From the NCBI GenBank assembly GCA_033063855.1, contig CP093831.1, positions 6,138,001 through 6,202,000 on the forward strand: a DNA stretch of 64,000 nucleotides, written 5' to 3'. The notes beneath the pieces were generated by a model. The model had not been told where the DNA came from. It did no database searches and saw nothing but the letters and a program-made list of their open reading frames with translations. This stretch comes from Smittia aterrima. Its lineage: Eukaryota > Arthropoda > Insecta > Diptera > Chironomidae. The translations under genes and the position numbers were made by a program. Below, piece by piece: positions 50,601-61,155 of this stretch; position 1 is the first letter of the stretch, and the number at the start of each line of letters is the position of its first letter.

Positions 50601-52040
50601 AGACAATTGCGACCTTCTTCACTCATAGCCTCACACGCAAAACCTACAATCAATCTCAATTTCAAATTATCCTTGATTGAACATAACAAATTATAATTTT
50701 CTTGGCTTCACAATAAAGATGGCAATGATCGAAGAATTCAATTCAATTGCCATGCCTCTCGATTGTTGAGTTTCAATCTCCGACTCATTAACTATTCAAA
50801 ATACTTTAAAGTACATTCGATCGGAAACCATCAGTTCAACTGGTTCAGTTGCGAATGTTTTCTCTTCGACGTTTAAGAGCACTTCGTGATTGAAGAAGTT
50901 CGCTTCTTGTCGGTCGATTTTCTTTCATTATTTTGTGATTTTGAAACACATTTTTTGCTTGCTTGCTCGCTTGATATTTATTTTGCCAATAATTTTTTAT
51001 TGAAATGATTATTTTGAAGATATTTTATTTTCTCTGGCAATGCGAGTGCTCTATGCTTCGATTTGATTACGGCAAGCGCGCGCGCGCTCGAGAGAGAAGG
51101 AAGGTACGAGCATTGCTTGACTTTATGACAGATAAACTGCTTATAGACATTACTGTAACAATATTTTGCGTCTATGAACTGCTCATTGTTCGCTAGAGAC
51201 GCTTTTAAAGTGACGTGTGGCGGTTAGTGTGGGGAGGGAATCGCAATGAATCGACTCGGCTTGTGTTTGGGCCTTTCACAAATACTTTTCATTCACCAGA
51301 GAAGGTTCAAGATGGGCGATACAGCCATTTAGTCGAGGCTTGGAATGAATGGTGACCATCGCAACATTAGTCAATAGAGACGATTTCGAAAAAAACGACA
51401 AAGACGATGTGTAATGTTCAGGGATTGGGACGGGCGAAGGTTTAGGTGACTGATTGACGGTTATTACTTGTAGTTCTGCAATTAGCAACTAAGAAGCTTA
51501 AGCTGTCATTAAGTCAAATTATTAAAAGAGAAATCAAGTTTTCAATAGTTTTGATATTAAATCAACTTTCATCCTTGATGTCATTTAAGATTAAGTGGTC
51601 AAAGGAAAATCATTCTGATAGGCAAGAAACTCGTGAACTACCTTAAGTTGATCAACTTGTGCTAGTGCGTTCCGAGCCCTGACAACGCCTTATTATTTAT
51701 ATGGACTCGCTTCATATATTTTTGTTGTTGTAATTTATGAGATTCGTATCAAAGCTCAAAGGAGAAGAAAAAGCGAAAACTATGTGGTTTTTATTGTGAG
51801 CGAAATAAAGATCGATTCAGACTGAGAGATATTTAATGTGTTTGGTGAAATAGACGTCGATTTAATGCATAAATACCAGTCTCGCTCTCTGCCTCGCCAG
51901 TACACATTTTTGAAATATTTTCACAATAGCCGCGCAAGATGTGTTCATGATACATTTTTTCTAATAAATTAAATCTTTTGCCAGCGTGCTCTATTGAATG
52001 TGAAATTAATGATTCTTCTTTTTTTTCTGTTGATTTGCAG
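32621..52040. other. 19-kb gene-free region, probable intron with enhancers
   Basis: No supported coding exon was found on either strand. Typical content is A/T-rich DNA with TAATTA-type words, CG-alternating runs (36666-36677 and 51076-51087) and one miniature inverted-repeat element (41711-41781). A 71-codon minus-strand frame at 51276-51488 behind an ATTGCAG acceptor is the best exon candidate but lacks a partner. The region is probably the first intron and/or upstream control region of the hamlet-like gene. Confidence 0.45.
41711..41781. mobile_element. 71-bp miniature inverted-repeat element with inner hairpin
   Basis: The ends GGATGACCAGAT and ATCTGGTCACCC are inverted repeats (11 of 12). 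Overlapping the left end is a perfect 9-bp hairpin, CAGATGAAG...CTTCATCTG, with a 15-nt loop (41718-41750). The right end shares a 12-mer with the 21479-21572 element. It is non-coding. Confidence 0.45.
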
Positions 52041-52137
52041 ATGCCCGAACATCGTCAGCCGAGCCCTAATTAGGAAATAAATTTATGAAGTTTGTGAATC
52101 GTCGATCACAAAGCTCCGTCAGCGAATAAGAAAAAGA
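52041..52137 (+). other. 5'-UTR part of the hamlet-like coding exon
   Basis: The exon begins after TTGATTTGCAG. Stops occur in the frame of the main ATG (TAA at 52078-52080), so coding does not extend upstream. An ATG at the first base of the exon opens a 10-codon upstream frame (MPEHRQPSPN). Confidence 0.5.
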
Positions 52138-53439
52138 ATGCGAGAGAAAGATCATTCGCCGAGAAAAATGCTTCCAAGTCCAAAACAAGGAGCGATCTAC
52201 CCGCTGGGATTGCCATTAGCTGGTCTCCAGTTGCCCTTTGACCTTCTGACTTCAATCAGTCGCTCGTCGTCGTCAGCCTCGTCGACTGCCTCATCATCAT
52301 CGTCATCACAAAAGCAGCAGCAATCAGACCAACCGTTAGACTTACGTGTCGAACACAAGAAGTCATCGAACGACAACGAAAGCGAGCAACACATAGAGGA
52401 TGAGAATAGTAACTCAATTATCGCCAACAACAACTACTTGAAAAGTGATAGCAATCATGAGAAATCGCCGAGTCCCGTAGATTTAAATAACAAAAACTTT
52501 AATCAAAATGCAAAGCGCTTGCTCAGCAATCAGCTCAATGGCTTAAATGGACTGAAACTCGACGCGCAACATGCGCAGCGATTATCAAACAGCCAACATC
52601 TCTTTCAACCGCATCCCTCGTTGCATCCGCTGATGTTACAAGCGATAGCGAAAGGCGTTCGTCTTCCGATGCCGTTCAACTCGCACTTTCCACTGCTACA
52701 GCATCCGTCATCATTTGACATTCAGAGGTTAAAAGACCAAGACCTTCTTTCTAACGTTCCTCAAATGCTTAGTAATCAGCATCGGACGAGTCACCAACAA
52801 CACAACAATAACAGTGCGAAGCAGGTTAACCACAATTTATCTTCCAACTCTGCCTTGACTAACAAGAACAAGGATCGTTATGCATGCAAATTTTGCGGTA
52901 AAGTCTTCCCTCGATCAGCGAATCTGACTCGACATCTTCGAACTCACACTGGCGAACAGCCTTACAGTTGTAAATACTGCGAGCGATCATTCAGTATCTC
53001 GAGTAACTTGCAACGTCACGTACGAAATATTCACAACAAGGAGCGACCGTTTAAATGTGCGCTATGTGAGCGATGCTTCGGTCAACAAACAAATCTAGAC
53101 CGACATTTGAAGAAACATGAAGCTGATGCGATTGGTCTCGGGTTGGGGATCGATGAGAGACTCAAGAACATACGAAGGAACTCGAGAGGTATTCCCGAAG
53201 ATTCTTACTTCGAGGAGATTAGACAATTTATGGGAAAGGTCACACAATTGCCATTACATTTAAGACACATGAAATCTGAAACTCAAACCAACTCGTCATC
53301 ACGTAGCTCATCGCCGAGCGACTTGAATGACAACAACAATGATATTAAATACAATTTAATGGACGTAGATGACAGCGTCGAGCAGCAGAAAAGGGCGAGT
53401 AATGATGACAATAATAACAACACAAATGTCACAACTTGA
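52138..53439 (+). CDS. ham: Hamlet/EVI1 (PRDM16-MECOM) family zinc-finger repressor
   Basis: The single coding exon encodes 433 residues. Recognisable parts are an N-terminal hydrophobic block (GLPLAGLQLPFDLL, about 24-37), Ser- and Gln-rich linkers, a CtBP-binding PLDLR motif (66-70), and three consecutive C2H2 fingers. Zn ligands: C250/C253/H266/H270, C278/C281/H294/H299 and C307/C310/H323/H327. The finger sequence (YACKFCGKVFPRSANLTRHL, QPYSCKYCERSFSISSNLQR, CFGQQTNLDRHL) is the C-terminal finger set of EVI1, PRDM16 and fly hamlet, which bind GATGAG-type DNA sites and repress neural and stem-cell programmes through CtBP. No PR/SET domain or N-terminal finger array is present. The gene may therefore correspond to the short hamlet neighbour of flies (CG10348) and not to hamlet itself, or a separate upstream exon set may exist. 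An in-frame stop before the ATG fixes the start. Confidence 0.88.
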   Translation: MREKDHSPRKMLPSPKQGAIYPLGLPLAGLQLPFDLLTSISRSSSSASSTASSSSSSQKQQQSDQPLDLRVEHKKSSNDNESEQHIEDENSNSIIANNNYLKSDSNHEKSPSPVDLNNKNFNQNAKRLLSNQLNGLNGLKLDAQHAQRLSNSQHLFQPHPSLHPLMLQAIAKGVRLPMPFNSHFPLLQHPSSFDIQRLKDQDLLSNVPQMLSNQHRTSHQQHNNNSAKQVNHNLSSNSALTNKNKDRYACKFCGKVFPRSANLTRHLRTHTGEQPYSCKYCERSFSISSNLQRHVRNIHNKERPFKCALCERCFGQQTNLDRHLKKHEADAIGLGLGIDERLKNIRRNSRGIPEDSYFEEIRQFMGKVTQLPLHLRHMKSETQTNSSSRSSSPSDLNDNNNDIKYNLMDVDDSVEQQKRASNDDNNNNTNVTT

Positions 53440-54508
53440 CCACATCGCCGACGGCGATTGACATTGTCTTGTGCTGTTGGCAGAGAGAACGAGGAGCAGA
53501 AGGCTGAACAGATTGTTGAGGAGACAATTGCTTTCTAAAGAATCTTTCTAAGCTGAACAGCCTTGGATTTCGCTCGAGTATGGCACAAGACACGGAGTGG
53601 AAAAAAATCTCCTAGCGCGATGATATCGCAATTTATTAAGTTACACAAAAAAGCGGAGCGAAGAAATGAAACTTAATGACGTACAATTGCTGTAATGTTA
53701 CTTTTAATACCTAGAATTAATATCAAATTGAATTACATTACTTTTTAAATGAAATCTGTTAACCATTCAATTAAATCTAACTTTATTTTGCTTAGAGAAG
53801 CAAATCTTCTTCTTACGCCCTCTCGTTATTTCATAATTTTTTTGTTTTTATTTTATTTTGCTTTTTTGTTCTCGCGTAAGATGATGAAAGTTTGATTCAA
53901 TGCCATAGTGAATTAAAAAAATGGAAAAACAAAGTTTTGTTTTTAAAGAGTTAATGATATAAGAAATGAGTTGTCGAGGAGAATTTTAGTTTTCGATGTC
54001 AAATGAAATTAGTTTTCTACATTCTTTTAGTTTTCTACATCGCAGATTTCTTTGATTTTTTTCCTTAACTTTCGTGTGATACCAAAGAAGTTGGAAAGTT
54101 GAAATGTTTGAATTCATTGCGAATGTGGCTACAAATTTAGATTTGATAAATGACAACCTAGTGATGCTATTTCATAAAGTTAAAGCGATTTAAATCCGTT
54201 AAGTTTTACTCCACTTTTTCTCTCCTTTGCTTTTTCATTAGCACAAAGTTTTATTTTATTTTTCGATTATTTTACTTAAGTCGATCATTTCTCGCCGCAT
54301 GTTTTAAAACAAAATAAGTTACCACCACATCCTTAGTTTTAGTTAGATGCTTTCCAATGTAAAAATCAATCATTGAGTGAAACTCATTAAAAGTTAATTG
54401 CGTGTAAATTTCGAAGGAAGGCAGCCTTCGATAAGAGCGAATAGCAAAACATAGAAGAAAGATTTATTTAGAGAAAATTTTATCTAATTTTTGTTGAAGC
54501 GAAATAAA
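53440..54508 (+). other. Probable 3'-UTR of the hamlet-like gene
   Basis: AT-rich sequence without open frames after the stop, with AATAAA at 54503-54508 followed by a GT-rich tract (TGATGTTTTTTTG). The long 3' leader-to-tail distance is usual for neural regulators. Earlier cleavage sites are possible. Confidence 0.5.
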
Positions 54509-55130
54509 GTGAAAAATCAATTTCAAATGATGTTTTTTTGATTGCACAGAAAACCTTCTACCTCGTCATGAGGGGCATGAGCTTGAAGGTTTCTCTTTTG
54601 CTTTAAAAGTATTTCACAGCTGGATTCATCTTCAACCAAGATCGCTCTTTTTTACAGATTAAGGAGTCAATTTTCCCCACGAAGATTGCGACGATAGATT
54701 GATAAAAGTGAAAATTACTTCGCCACTCTCTTCTCAGCAAGCCAAAGCCCATCGCGGTCGATAATTTGACCGCGTCTTGCATTACATGCAACCACCTGTA
54801 AAAATCTAATCATCGACTCGATTTTCTAACACAAGAAGTGTAGCAAGCGCAAAAAAAGGCATTTTGAAACTTTCACAATCATTTTTTCTTTTGCTCTTTA
54901 TTATAAAATACATAGCTTGGGCTTCGGAAAAGTAAAACACAAAAAAATACATCGCGCAGTACACGAAGACGAAGGAAAGAGTCATGAAATTCCGCAGAAT
55001 TGTCTCAATCTTACTTTTTCAATTATGTAGTTTTTATCACAGTTTTTTTTCGTAGCATTTACCGCAAAAACAAAATTAATGAAAAAATATCCATCGACGA
55101 GGTAGAAGGAAAAAACGATGCGGAATTCAA
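54509..55130. other. Intergenic DNA between two tail-to-tail genes
   Basis: No supported gene. The plus-strand hamlet-like gene and the minus-strand GalNAc-transferase end towards each other. A minus-strand AATAAA (complement of 54897-54902) could serve the transferase. Confidence 0.5.
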
Positions 55131-57339
55131 TCAATGCCACTCGACTGGAAAGAGAATCCACTTCTGGTATTTGTTGTTTTCACTGCAGTCGACCAATGTG
55201 ACTTTGTAGCTTTCATTTTCCAGCGGAATGTCAGAGCCCTGTAAACACATCCCGGTGTTGGCTTGAAGAAGCTGAAGGGTCTGCGGGGAAAAAGTGACAG
55301 AATAAATGCATGAAAGGCGGTTTGATTGTTTTAAAATGAAGTTGTCTTAAAAAGACAGTCGATTATACTTACGTTTGTGTTGTAAACGAAATACTGAGTA
55401 GTTTTGGTCGAGCAACTGACCATCTTAGCGAAATGAATCTCGTCCTTTCCCTTTTCGCTTGAGTATTCAGAGGTTTGTAGCTTAAATGAGTCGAGACAGA
55501 GATTCTCGTTTGTCATAATTTTACCATCCATTGTGATGATAAACATTTCATCTAACGCGTCGTAGAGCTTCGAACATTTTCGAAGGTAAGTTTGGCCATA
55601 AGGAGAGGCGGTGCTCGTCGTCCTCGGTTTCTGCAGACAAAAATATTCACTCGTGCTGTGTGCGAAGAGTTGGCTGAACGTATCGATTCGTTTGTTAAAA
55701 TATTTAATCAATTTATTCCACCGTTCGTCAATGCTTTGCTCTTGAAAATGAATCACTCGACTAAACTCCTGAATCACGTCGTAATATTTCCGATACTCAG
55801 TTCCAACTTTTTGTTGATTTACCATTTGAATTCGACCAAAGAATCGATTCTTGGCTGGGAAGAAGTTTTCTCTCCAAACATGTTGAAGATACCAAGTGAA
55901 CGGTTTGCATTGAAGACTGTTGCGTAAGTTTATTCGATCAGATGTGTTCAGTGTTGGTCTCATGTCGTTTGCATTATGATTGAATTTGTAATAGAATTCT
56001 TTCCATTGATCCATCCAAACATCAGCAGTCCTCGCAAGATTACGATTTAGGATTTCATTCACGCCGCCAGGGAATGTGTATGGAGAACTTTTTCGGAAGA
56101 GATGACCAACATGACTGCACGGGGATATTTCAATCTGTGCGCCGCATTGCCAAAGACGAAGACTCTGTGAATGGCAAAACAGTATAACTTTTTAATTATC
56201 GAAGGAAGTTTCACTTCTTACTCACCATTTCAATGTTGTCTCCTCCCCAGATTTTCATTTCCTTGTCGTAGCTTCCAATTTCAAAGAAAAAGTCTCGGGA
56301 AATTGAGAAGAGCCCACCAGCCATTGCTGGAGTTTTAAAAGGAGCGCTAATATCTTTTTTACGACGTTTAAGTTCTTCTTCACCGAGCATGAACCAGCGG
56401 AAATGAAGTTCCCAATTAAAAGCTCCCCAATGGAAATCGAAGCTCTTGATGTAGCTGAAATTGTCGTCGGAAATGATGTCAATAACTGGACAGATCGCGA
56501 CTTTAGGATTCTCTTTAACTCGTTTGAGAAGAGGTTCGAGCCAGCCAATTGTGCATTCACAGTGGGCGTCGAGGAATGTGAGAACATCACCAGTTGCTTC
56601 TTTGGCACCAAGAAGTCTTGCAGTCACTAAACCTTCTCTTGACTTAAGTCGAAAGATTTTCGTTGTGACAGGAAGTTGTTTGACGTAATCTTCAAGCTGA
56701 TCCTTGAGAAAATTTCTGTTGCTCGCATCGTCAATCAAGAGAATCTCTTTTAAATAAGCTCTAGGAGATCGTGTGATAACCGACCAGATTGTTCGTAGTA
56801 ATACTGACCAAGCTTCGTTATGAAAGACGATGATTATGGAAGTTTTCGGAAGATCTGAGTTATAAGTTTTTGTTCGGCAGCTGAAAATTAAATTTCCATC
56901 AATTCTGAGTTTTTAAAAGATTATTCAAATCTTACACATTATTGCGAACATCCTGAAGAGTTCTATTGACGGACATTCTATCACTTGCAAGAAGGTTGAA
57001 CCTGTTGATTTGAAACAGCTGTTGCATCAACAAGAGATCTTTGGATGGAATTACGACAGGAGATCCATCGTCGCCTTCACCAGATACCGGATCGTAATTA
57101 TTTGTATTCATAAAGGCTTCCGAGAGATTAACACTAATTCCAGGTCCCATGTAGTGTCCAATGATCTGAGGAATTCTTCCTTTATGTCGCAATCGCTGAT
57201 ATTTTCCATTTTCTTGAATTTCAAGCAATTTGTCGAGAGTGAATTTGGAGAGGTAAAATATGATGAAGCAGCTCAATAATGAGATTGCCGCCAGCATGAA
57301 ATAAAACTTTCTGAAGCGACATTTTACGAGATTCTTCAT
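55131..57339 (-). CDS. Polypeptide N-acetylgalactosaminyltransferase (pgant family), four exons
   Basis: Minus-strand exons: 57339-56936, 56880-56226, 56164-55373 and 55280-55131 (666 residues, all GT-AG, phases agree). The enzyme starts mucin-type O-glycosylation by moving GalNAc from UDP-GalNAc to Ser/Thr in the Golgi. It has a type II membrane anchor (FYFMLAAISLLSCFIIFYLS, about 13-32), then a stem and a GT-A domain with IIIVFHNEAWSVLLRT, LIDDAS, the metal-binding LDAHCE (D239, H241), FHWGAFNWELHFRW, MAGGLFSISRDFFFEIG, WGGDNIEMS (346-354, usually WGGENIELS) and CSHVGHLFRK. After ARTADVWMDQWKEFYY comes a C-terminal ricin-type lectin domain (about 505 to the end, final YQKW motif). The exact pgant paralogue was not assigned. 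Asp for Glu in WGGENIE is a mild deviation. Confidence 0.94.
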
Positions 57340-57613
57340 GATTGATGATATGATGAGCTCTTCATTTATTAAAACTGATTTTAATTCACATTATGCTGTT
57401 GGAATAATTTAGATTTGTTTTTACTAAAAATCTAGGACAAAAAAGGTTTCAATCTATTACAAATTTTAAATTCTACTCTGTAAAAGTGATCCACTAGATG
57501 GGGTAAGCCGCAAAACAATTTTAAGAAGCTTTCGATGTGGGGAGAAGTGGGGGGAATCGATTGAAGCACGAATGTCGTTGCAAGAATTTCTTTTTATTTA
57601 ACAAATATTTTCT

Positions 57614-58351
57614 TTAGCAGAATCGACAATCTGATTGATTTTCAGTAACCAAACCTTTCGATGAAACTCCACAAAGTTCCCAGCTTTTCTCAGCAATGTT
57701 TGTAACCTCACATTCAGGATATTGAAGACGCGTTAAAACATATCCGTAAACTGAGAAAGTAATAAATGAAAATATATTCACAAAATTAAATATTCAACTC
57801 ACTTCCAGGAGCATAACCGAAGAAATCACACTCGTAGCAAGATGCGACTACCCAATAATCCGAAGTAAGCCGCAAAGTCGTGAAGTTGAATGGCAACAGC
57901 ACTGAAAATTGATTATGATTTGGATAAACCTTAGAGACCTTTAAAATAAATTACGATCTGTGTAAGTGAGGTCGATGAATCCTTTCTTAGTGAATTCGAA
58001 ATCGCCATAAGTGTCACGTCTCTTATTGTTGCTATAGAAGTAATTTGTTTAGTAAAATAAATTCATGTTCTCTAGGTAAGATACTCACTGGTCACCGTAT
58101 TCAATCTTTTTAAAACTCATCTCGTACTTTTTGTCCTTTTTCTCGAAATTCACGTAAGTGCACTTTTTCTGGAGCTGGAAGAAGTAAGGAATGCTCGATT
58201 GGAGATACCACAGACCAACAATCTTATCAGCCGTCATGACGATATTAGGATCTCGACACTTGGTGAAATCAGGACAAGTGCCGTTGATGGGATACTGAGC
58301 TGAAGTCAGCGCCACGCAGGAGATAGCAAGAATGAATGCCTTTGTAATCAT
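57614..58351 (-). CDS. Secreted lipocalin, apolipoprotein D-like (copy 1)
   Basis: Minus-strand exons: 58351-58089, 58031-57955, 57901-57803 and 57750-57614 (191 residues, GT-AG introns of 49-57 bp). A signal peptide (MITKAFILAISCVALTSA) precedes QYPINGTCPDFTKC. All three lipocalin signatures are visible: the GxW block KIVGLWYLQSSIPYFF, SDYWVVASCYECDF, and YGYVLTR. Several Cys residues, ending CRFC, suggest disulfides. Lipocalins form a beta-barrel that carries small hydrophobic ligands outside the cell; the ligand here is unknown. AATAAA lies just downstream (complement of 57593-57598). Exon lengths and phases match the two copies at 62.4 and 63.6 kb. A 275-bp gap separates its stop from the GalNAc-transferase start codon. 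Confidence 0.92.
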
Positions 58352-58390
58352 CGTGGATACTTAGTGATAACTTTGAAAAATCGAAAGCTT

Positions 58391-58453
58391 CTTTTATACT
58401 TAGTATTCCTCCTTACTGCTTTCAATTACTGCAGCTAATAGGATAATCGTGAA
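58391..58453 (-). promoter_or_regulatory. Promoter of lipocalin copy 1
   Basis: On the minus strand, TATAAAAG (58398-58391) lies about 40 bp before the ATG, within GAATACTAAGTATAAAAGAA. Further upstream is TTCACGATTATCCTATTAG (58453-58435), followed by a TGCAGTAATT block. The same words occur in the same order before lipocalin copy 3. CGATTATC contains a GATA-factor-like core. Confidence 0.7.
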
Positions 58454-58805
58454 TAATAAAAAGTAAATAATGCGATAAGCACGGAGAGTTTAAGCTAATG
58501 AACCTTTCTTAGCAGCAGAAATTTCATGATGATAATTAAGTATTTCTCGTGATCATAAAACTTTCGGGGGATAAACTTTCGGAGGATCATGAACGAAGAG
58601 AGCTTTGGATTGGGAAAAACTTTTGAAAGCTTTCGAGAAAAATTAATCAGCTGCCAACTTCAGAGTTTTAAAAAGCTTGATAAATTACGAAAGCTTTGGC
58701 AGTTTCCTTTTGTAATATCTTTCGCGCTTTTTTTAAATTTCATTCAAAGCTTGAAAATTAAGAAAGCTCCGTGCTCAAATCAGTTTTTAAAACTAATCAA
58801 TTAAA

Positions 58806-59641
58806 ATGTTACTAAACCGTCTAAAAGAAGAGCTGAATTACGAAAGCATTCCAACGGGAAGTCAGGAGCTTGATCATGCGTTGCGAAATGGACTTCGAAC
58901 TGGAGCAATTACAGAAATAACAGGAAATTCAGGAACCGGAAAAACTCAACTTTGTTTACAACTAACTATGAACACAATTCTCCCTAAACCTGTTGGCTTG
59001 ATTGCTGGAGAAGTTGTTTTCATTAGCACAAGGAGAGACTTTTGTCCTCAAAGAGTTATTCAAATGATTGATCGATGCGTGGAGATTTGTGAAACAAAAG
59101 GGAAACAATTCACTAGAGAAACTGCATTGAAATCAATTCATCACAAGCTTGTATCGTCAGTTGAGGAGCTTATTAAGACTGTTTATCAGTTGAAGTCTTT
59201 TGTGAAATCGAATAAAAATGTAAGTAAAATTAAATATAAGAAACTCAATCGAATGAAATGAAATTCCAGATCCGCCTCATAGTTATCGACTCCTTTTCTG
59301 CTACACTTCGAAATCTTGATACATTAGACAGGATTCGAGTTACATATGAGCTTCTCAGCGTTCTTACGAATCTCTCAATCATCACAGAGCTTGAACGTAA
59401 GATTCAATCTGCAGTGATACTCACTAACGGCATGACAACCCAAATCAACGACACTGAACAATCCAATCAAATTCCCGAGCTAGGCGAATTCTTTCATCAC
59501 CGAATTCATCAAAGAATAATATTAACAAAAGAAGATAAGCAACAAGTCCTAGCTCACGTTAAGAAGAATCTTATTAATGGTCCATCGATAATAAAACTTC
59601 AGATTACAGCGACTGGTGTCAAAAGTGTTGACGTAACTTAA
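58806..59641 (+). CDS. spn-D: RAD51 paralogue, RAD51C/spn-D-like, two exons
   Basis: Exon 1 (58806-59219) joins exon 2 (59270-59641) across a 50-bp intron (GTAAGT...TTCCAG), giving 261 residues. RAD51 paralogues help RAD51 repair breaks in meiosis and mitosis. Walker A is GNSGTGKTQ (40-48) and Walker B is RLIVIDSFSA (140-149). IPTGSQELDHALRNGL and AGEVVFIST fit RAD51C (AGEVVFIDT in the vertebrate protein). The N-terminal DNA-binding domain of most RAD51 proteins is absent. The length is close to that of the fly female-meiosis protein spn-D, a RAD51C-like protein. The stop overlaps an AATAAA (59641-59646). The gene is divergent from lipocalin 1, with 454 bp between start codons. RAD51D or XRCC3 is less likely. 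Confidence 0.82.
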
Positions 59642-59646
59642 ATAAA
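59641..59646 (+). terminator. Poly(A) signal overlapping the RAD51C-like stop codon
   Basis: The sequence CTTAAATAAAATT places AATAAA directly on the stop codon, indicating a very short 3'-UTR. Confidence 0.6.
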
Positions 59647-60786
59647 ATTAACCTTTTGAACACATCTCTTAAAAATTTCCTTTCACTAAAAGTTTTCTCA
59701 TTAAATTTTCTTGTTTTCCTCTTGACTTCAAGAAATCGTTGCCAATGTTTTCCAGCTAAACAACTTCACGACATTATAATTGAATCCTCAAGTGAATTCT
59801 TTAACGACCTTCTTAACGACGTCTAATGCAATTTTCTGGATCGTTTCTGTTGTTTCAACGGAACGTAAAGCGAAGAAAATTGCATTAAAAATGAAAACTG
59901 TCATTAAGAGTCCTTGCTAACTCAGTTGAAAACGTTTATTACTATGGCTTATTAAGTTTAAGTCGTGAATTGAAAGATTTGAGAGCTGTGGTGTGCTGAG
60001 GTTTCGTAAAGACCGTCAACATCATGGCTGATTAAACGAGGAAAGTATGAAGAGCATTGAAAACAAACCTTGTAACTATTTTTATTGTTAAGCTCTGAGA
60101 TAAGTCTTCGCCTTCATATCGACGTATTTAGCTCATTAATCACAACTGCAAGCAACCGATACACCTACAAAGCTTTCAGCATTAGACTGCAGGTCAATTG
60201 TTTGTTTACAATCGAATCGAAAGAAATTTTTTATCCTTGAACACTCCACAAATCTTCAAGATGTTTGCGTGCATTTCTCTCGGTCAAGTCATAAATCAAA
60301 TTCAATAAAAATCTTTCGTCAATAAATAAGCAGAGCAGTGTAGGAATTGTTTACGTTATCGAAGATATTGTTTATATATTTTCGTCTAGTAAATGCGATG
60401 TTGCGAAGATTTCCGTGATTTTTGTTACGCGTGTTTAAGGAATTTTCGACGTTTCCAGGTAATTTCAGTTTCGTACTTTTCAGAAGACGCTGCGTTGACT
60501 TTTCTCATTTCTGGCGACGTTAATCTGCCAACATTTAAATATGAATTGTTAAACAAAACAGGTTTCAAGTATCTAGGCAATCTATCAGGGGAAACTGTCA
60601 ACTCGAATAAATCTTTTGGATCCTCGAGCGATTTTGTCAGAAATTTCTACACATTTGACGTCACAAAATGAAATCAACGAAGATGCGCTCAGATTTATTT
60701 TCTCGCACGTTTGTAATTCCCATCGCTCGTCAATTTATTTGCAAACGAAGCATAAATTCATTTGACTTCTCTTCGTGATGAGATTC
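59647..60786. other. Intergenic region, nothing convincing
   Basis: A 92-codon plus-strand frame (60393-60671) has no family features, no nearby poly(A) signal and no recognised splice partner. No RNA gene was recognised. Confidence 0.45.
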
Positions 60787-61155
60787 TTAATGTGCTCCAT
60801 GCTTCGATAAAGTTATTTGCTTCTCAATCATATTACGTGGAGAAAAATCTGAAAGCTCATCATGATTCCAACCTTCACAAGGTTTTGAGTATTTAATGTC
60901 CAATAGAAGCTCATCGAAGAGCTTAAATATTCTCTCAAATGTCAATGATTCTTTTTTATTCTTCTGGAAATAAATTGATTTCATCTTCCAACAGCTAGAT
61001 CGTATTTCAAGCATCATCATTTCTGATTGAGAATTGTCGACGTGATTAATGATGAGCTGTGTGTCGTATATGATTGCCTCGCTACTCTTAATACCGTCGC
61101 CTGACAAATAATCGTGAAATATTGCATCGAGTAAATTCTTTGAAAGAAGCTCCAA
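60787..61155 (-). CDS. Uncharacterised acidic protein fragment
   Basis: The minus-strand frame is open from about 61227 to the stop at 60787. It reads like protein (LLSKNLLDAIFHDYLSGDG, FKLFDELLLDIKYSKPCEGW, FSPRNMIEKQITLSKHG), and a complement AATAAA (60734-60739) lies 48 bp after the stop. There is no ATG in the first half of the frame; the first in-frame ATG is at 61020. The real start is therefore probably in an upstream exon that I could not place. A donor-like GTAAGTC at 61338 after FSIYREV has no phase-compatible acceptor. I recognise no domain. Confidence 0.35.
   Translation of the reverse strand: MELLSKNLLDAIFHDYLSGDGIKSSEAIIYDTQLIINHVDNSQSEMMMLEIRSSCWKMKSIYFQKNKKESLTFERIFKLFDELLLDIKYSKPCEGWNHDELSDFSPRNMIEKQITLSKHGAH

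Noticed and set aside
55592..55927. 111-codon plus-strand frame
   Set aside because: Fully antisense to exon 3 of the GalNAc-transferase.
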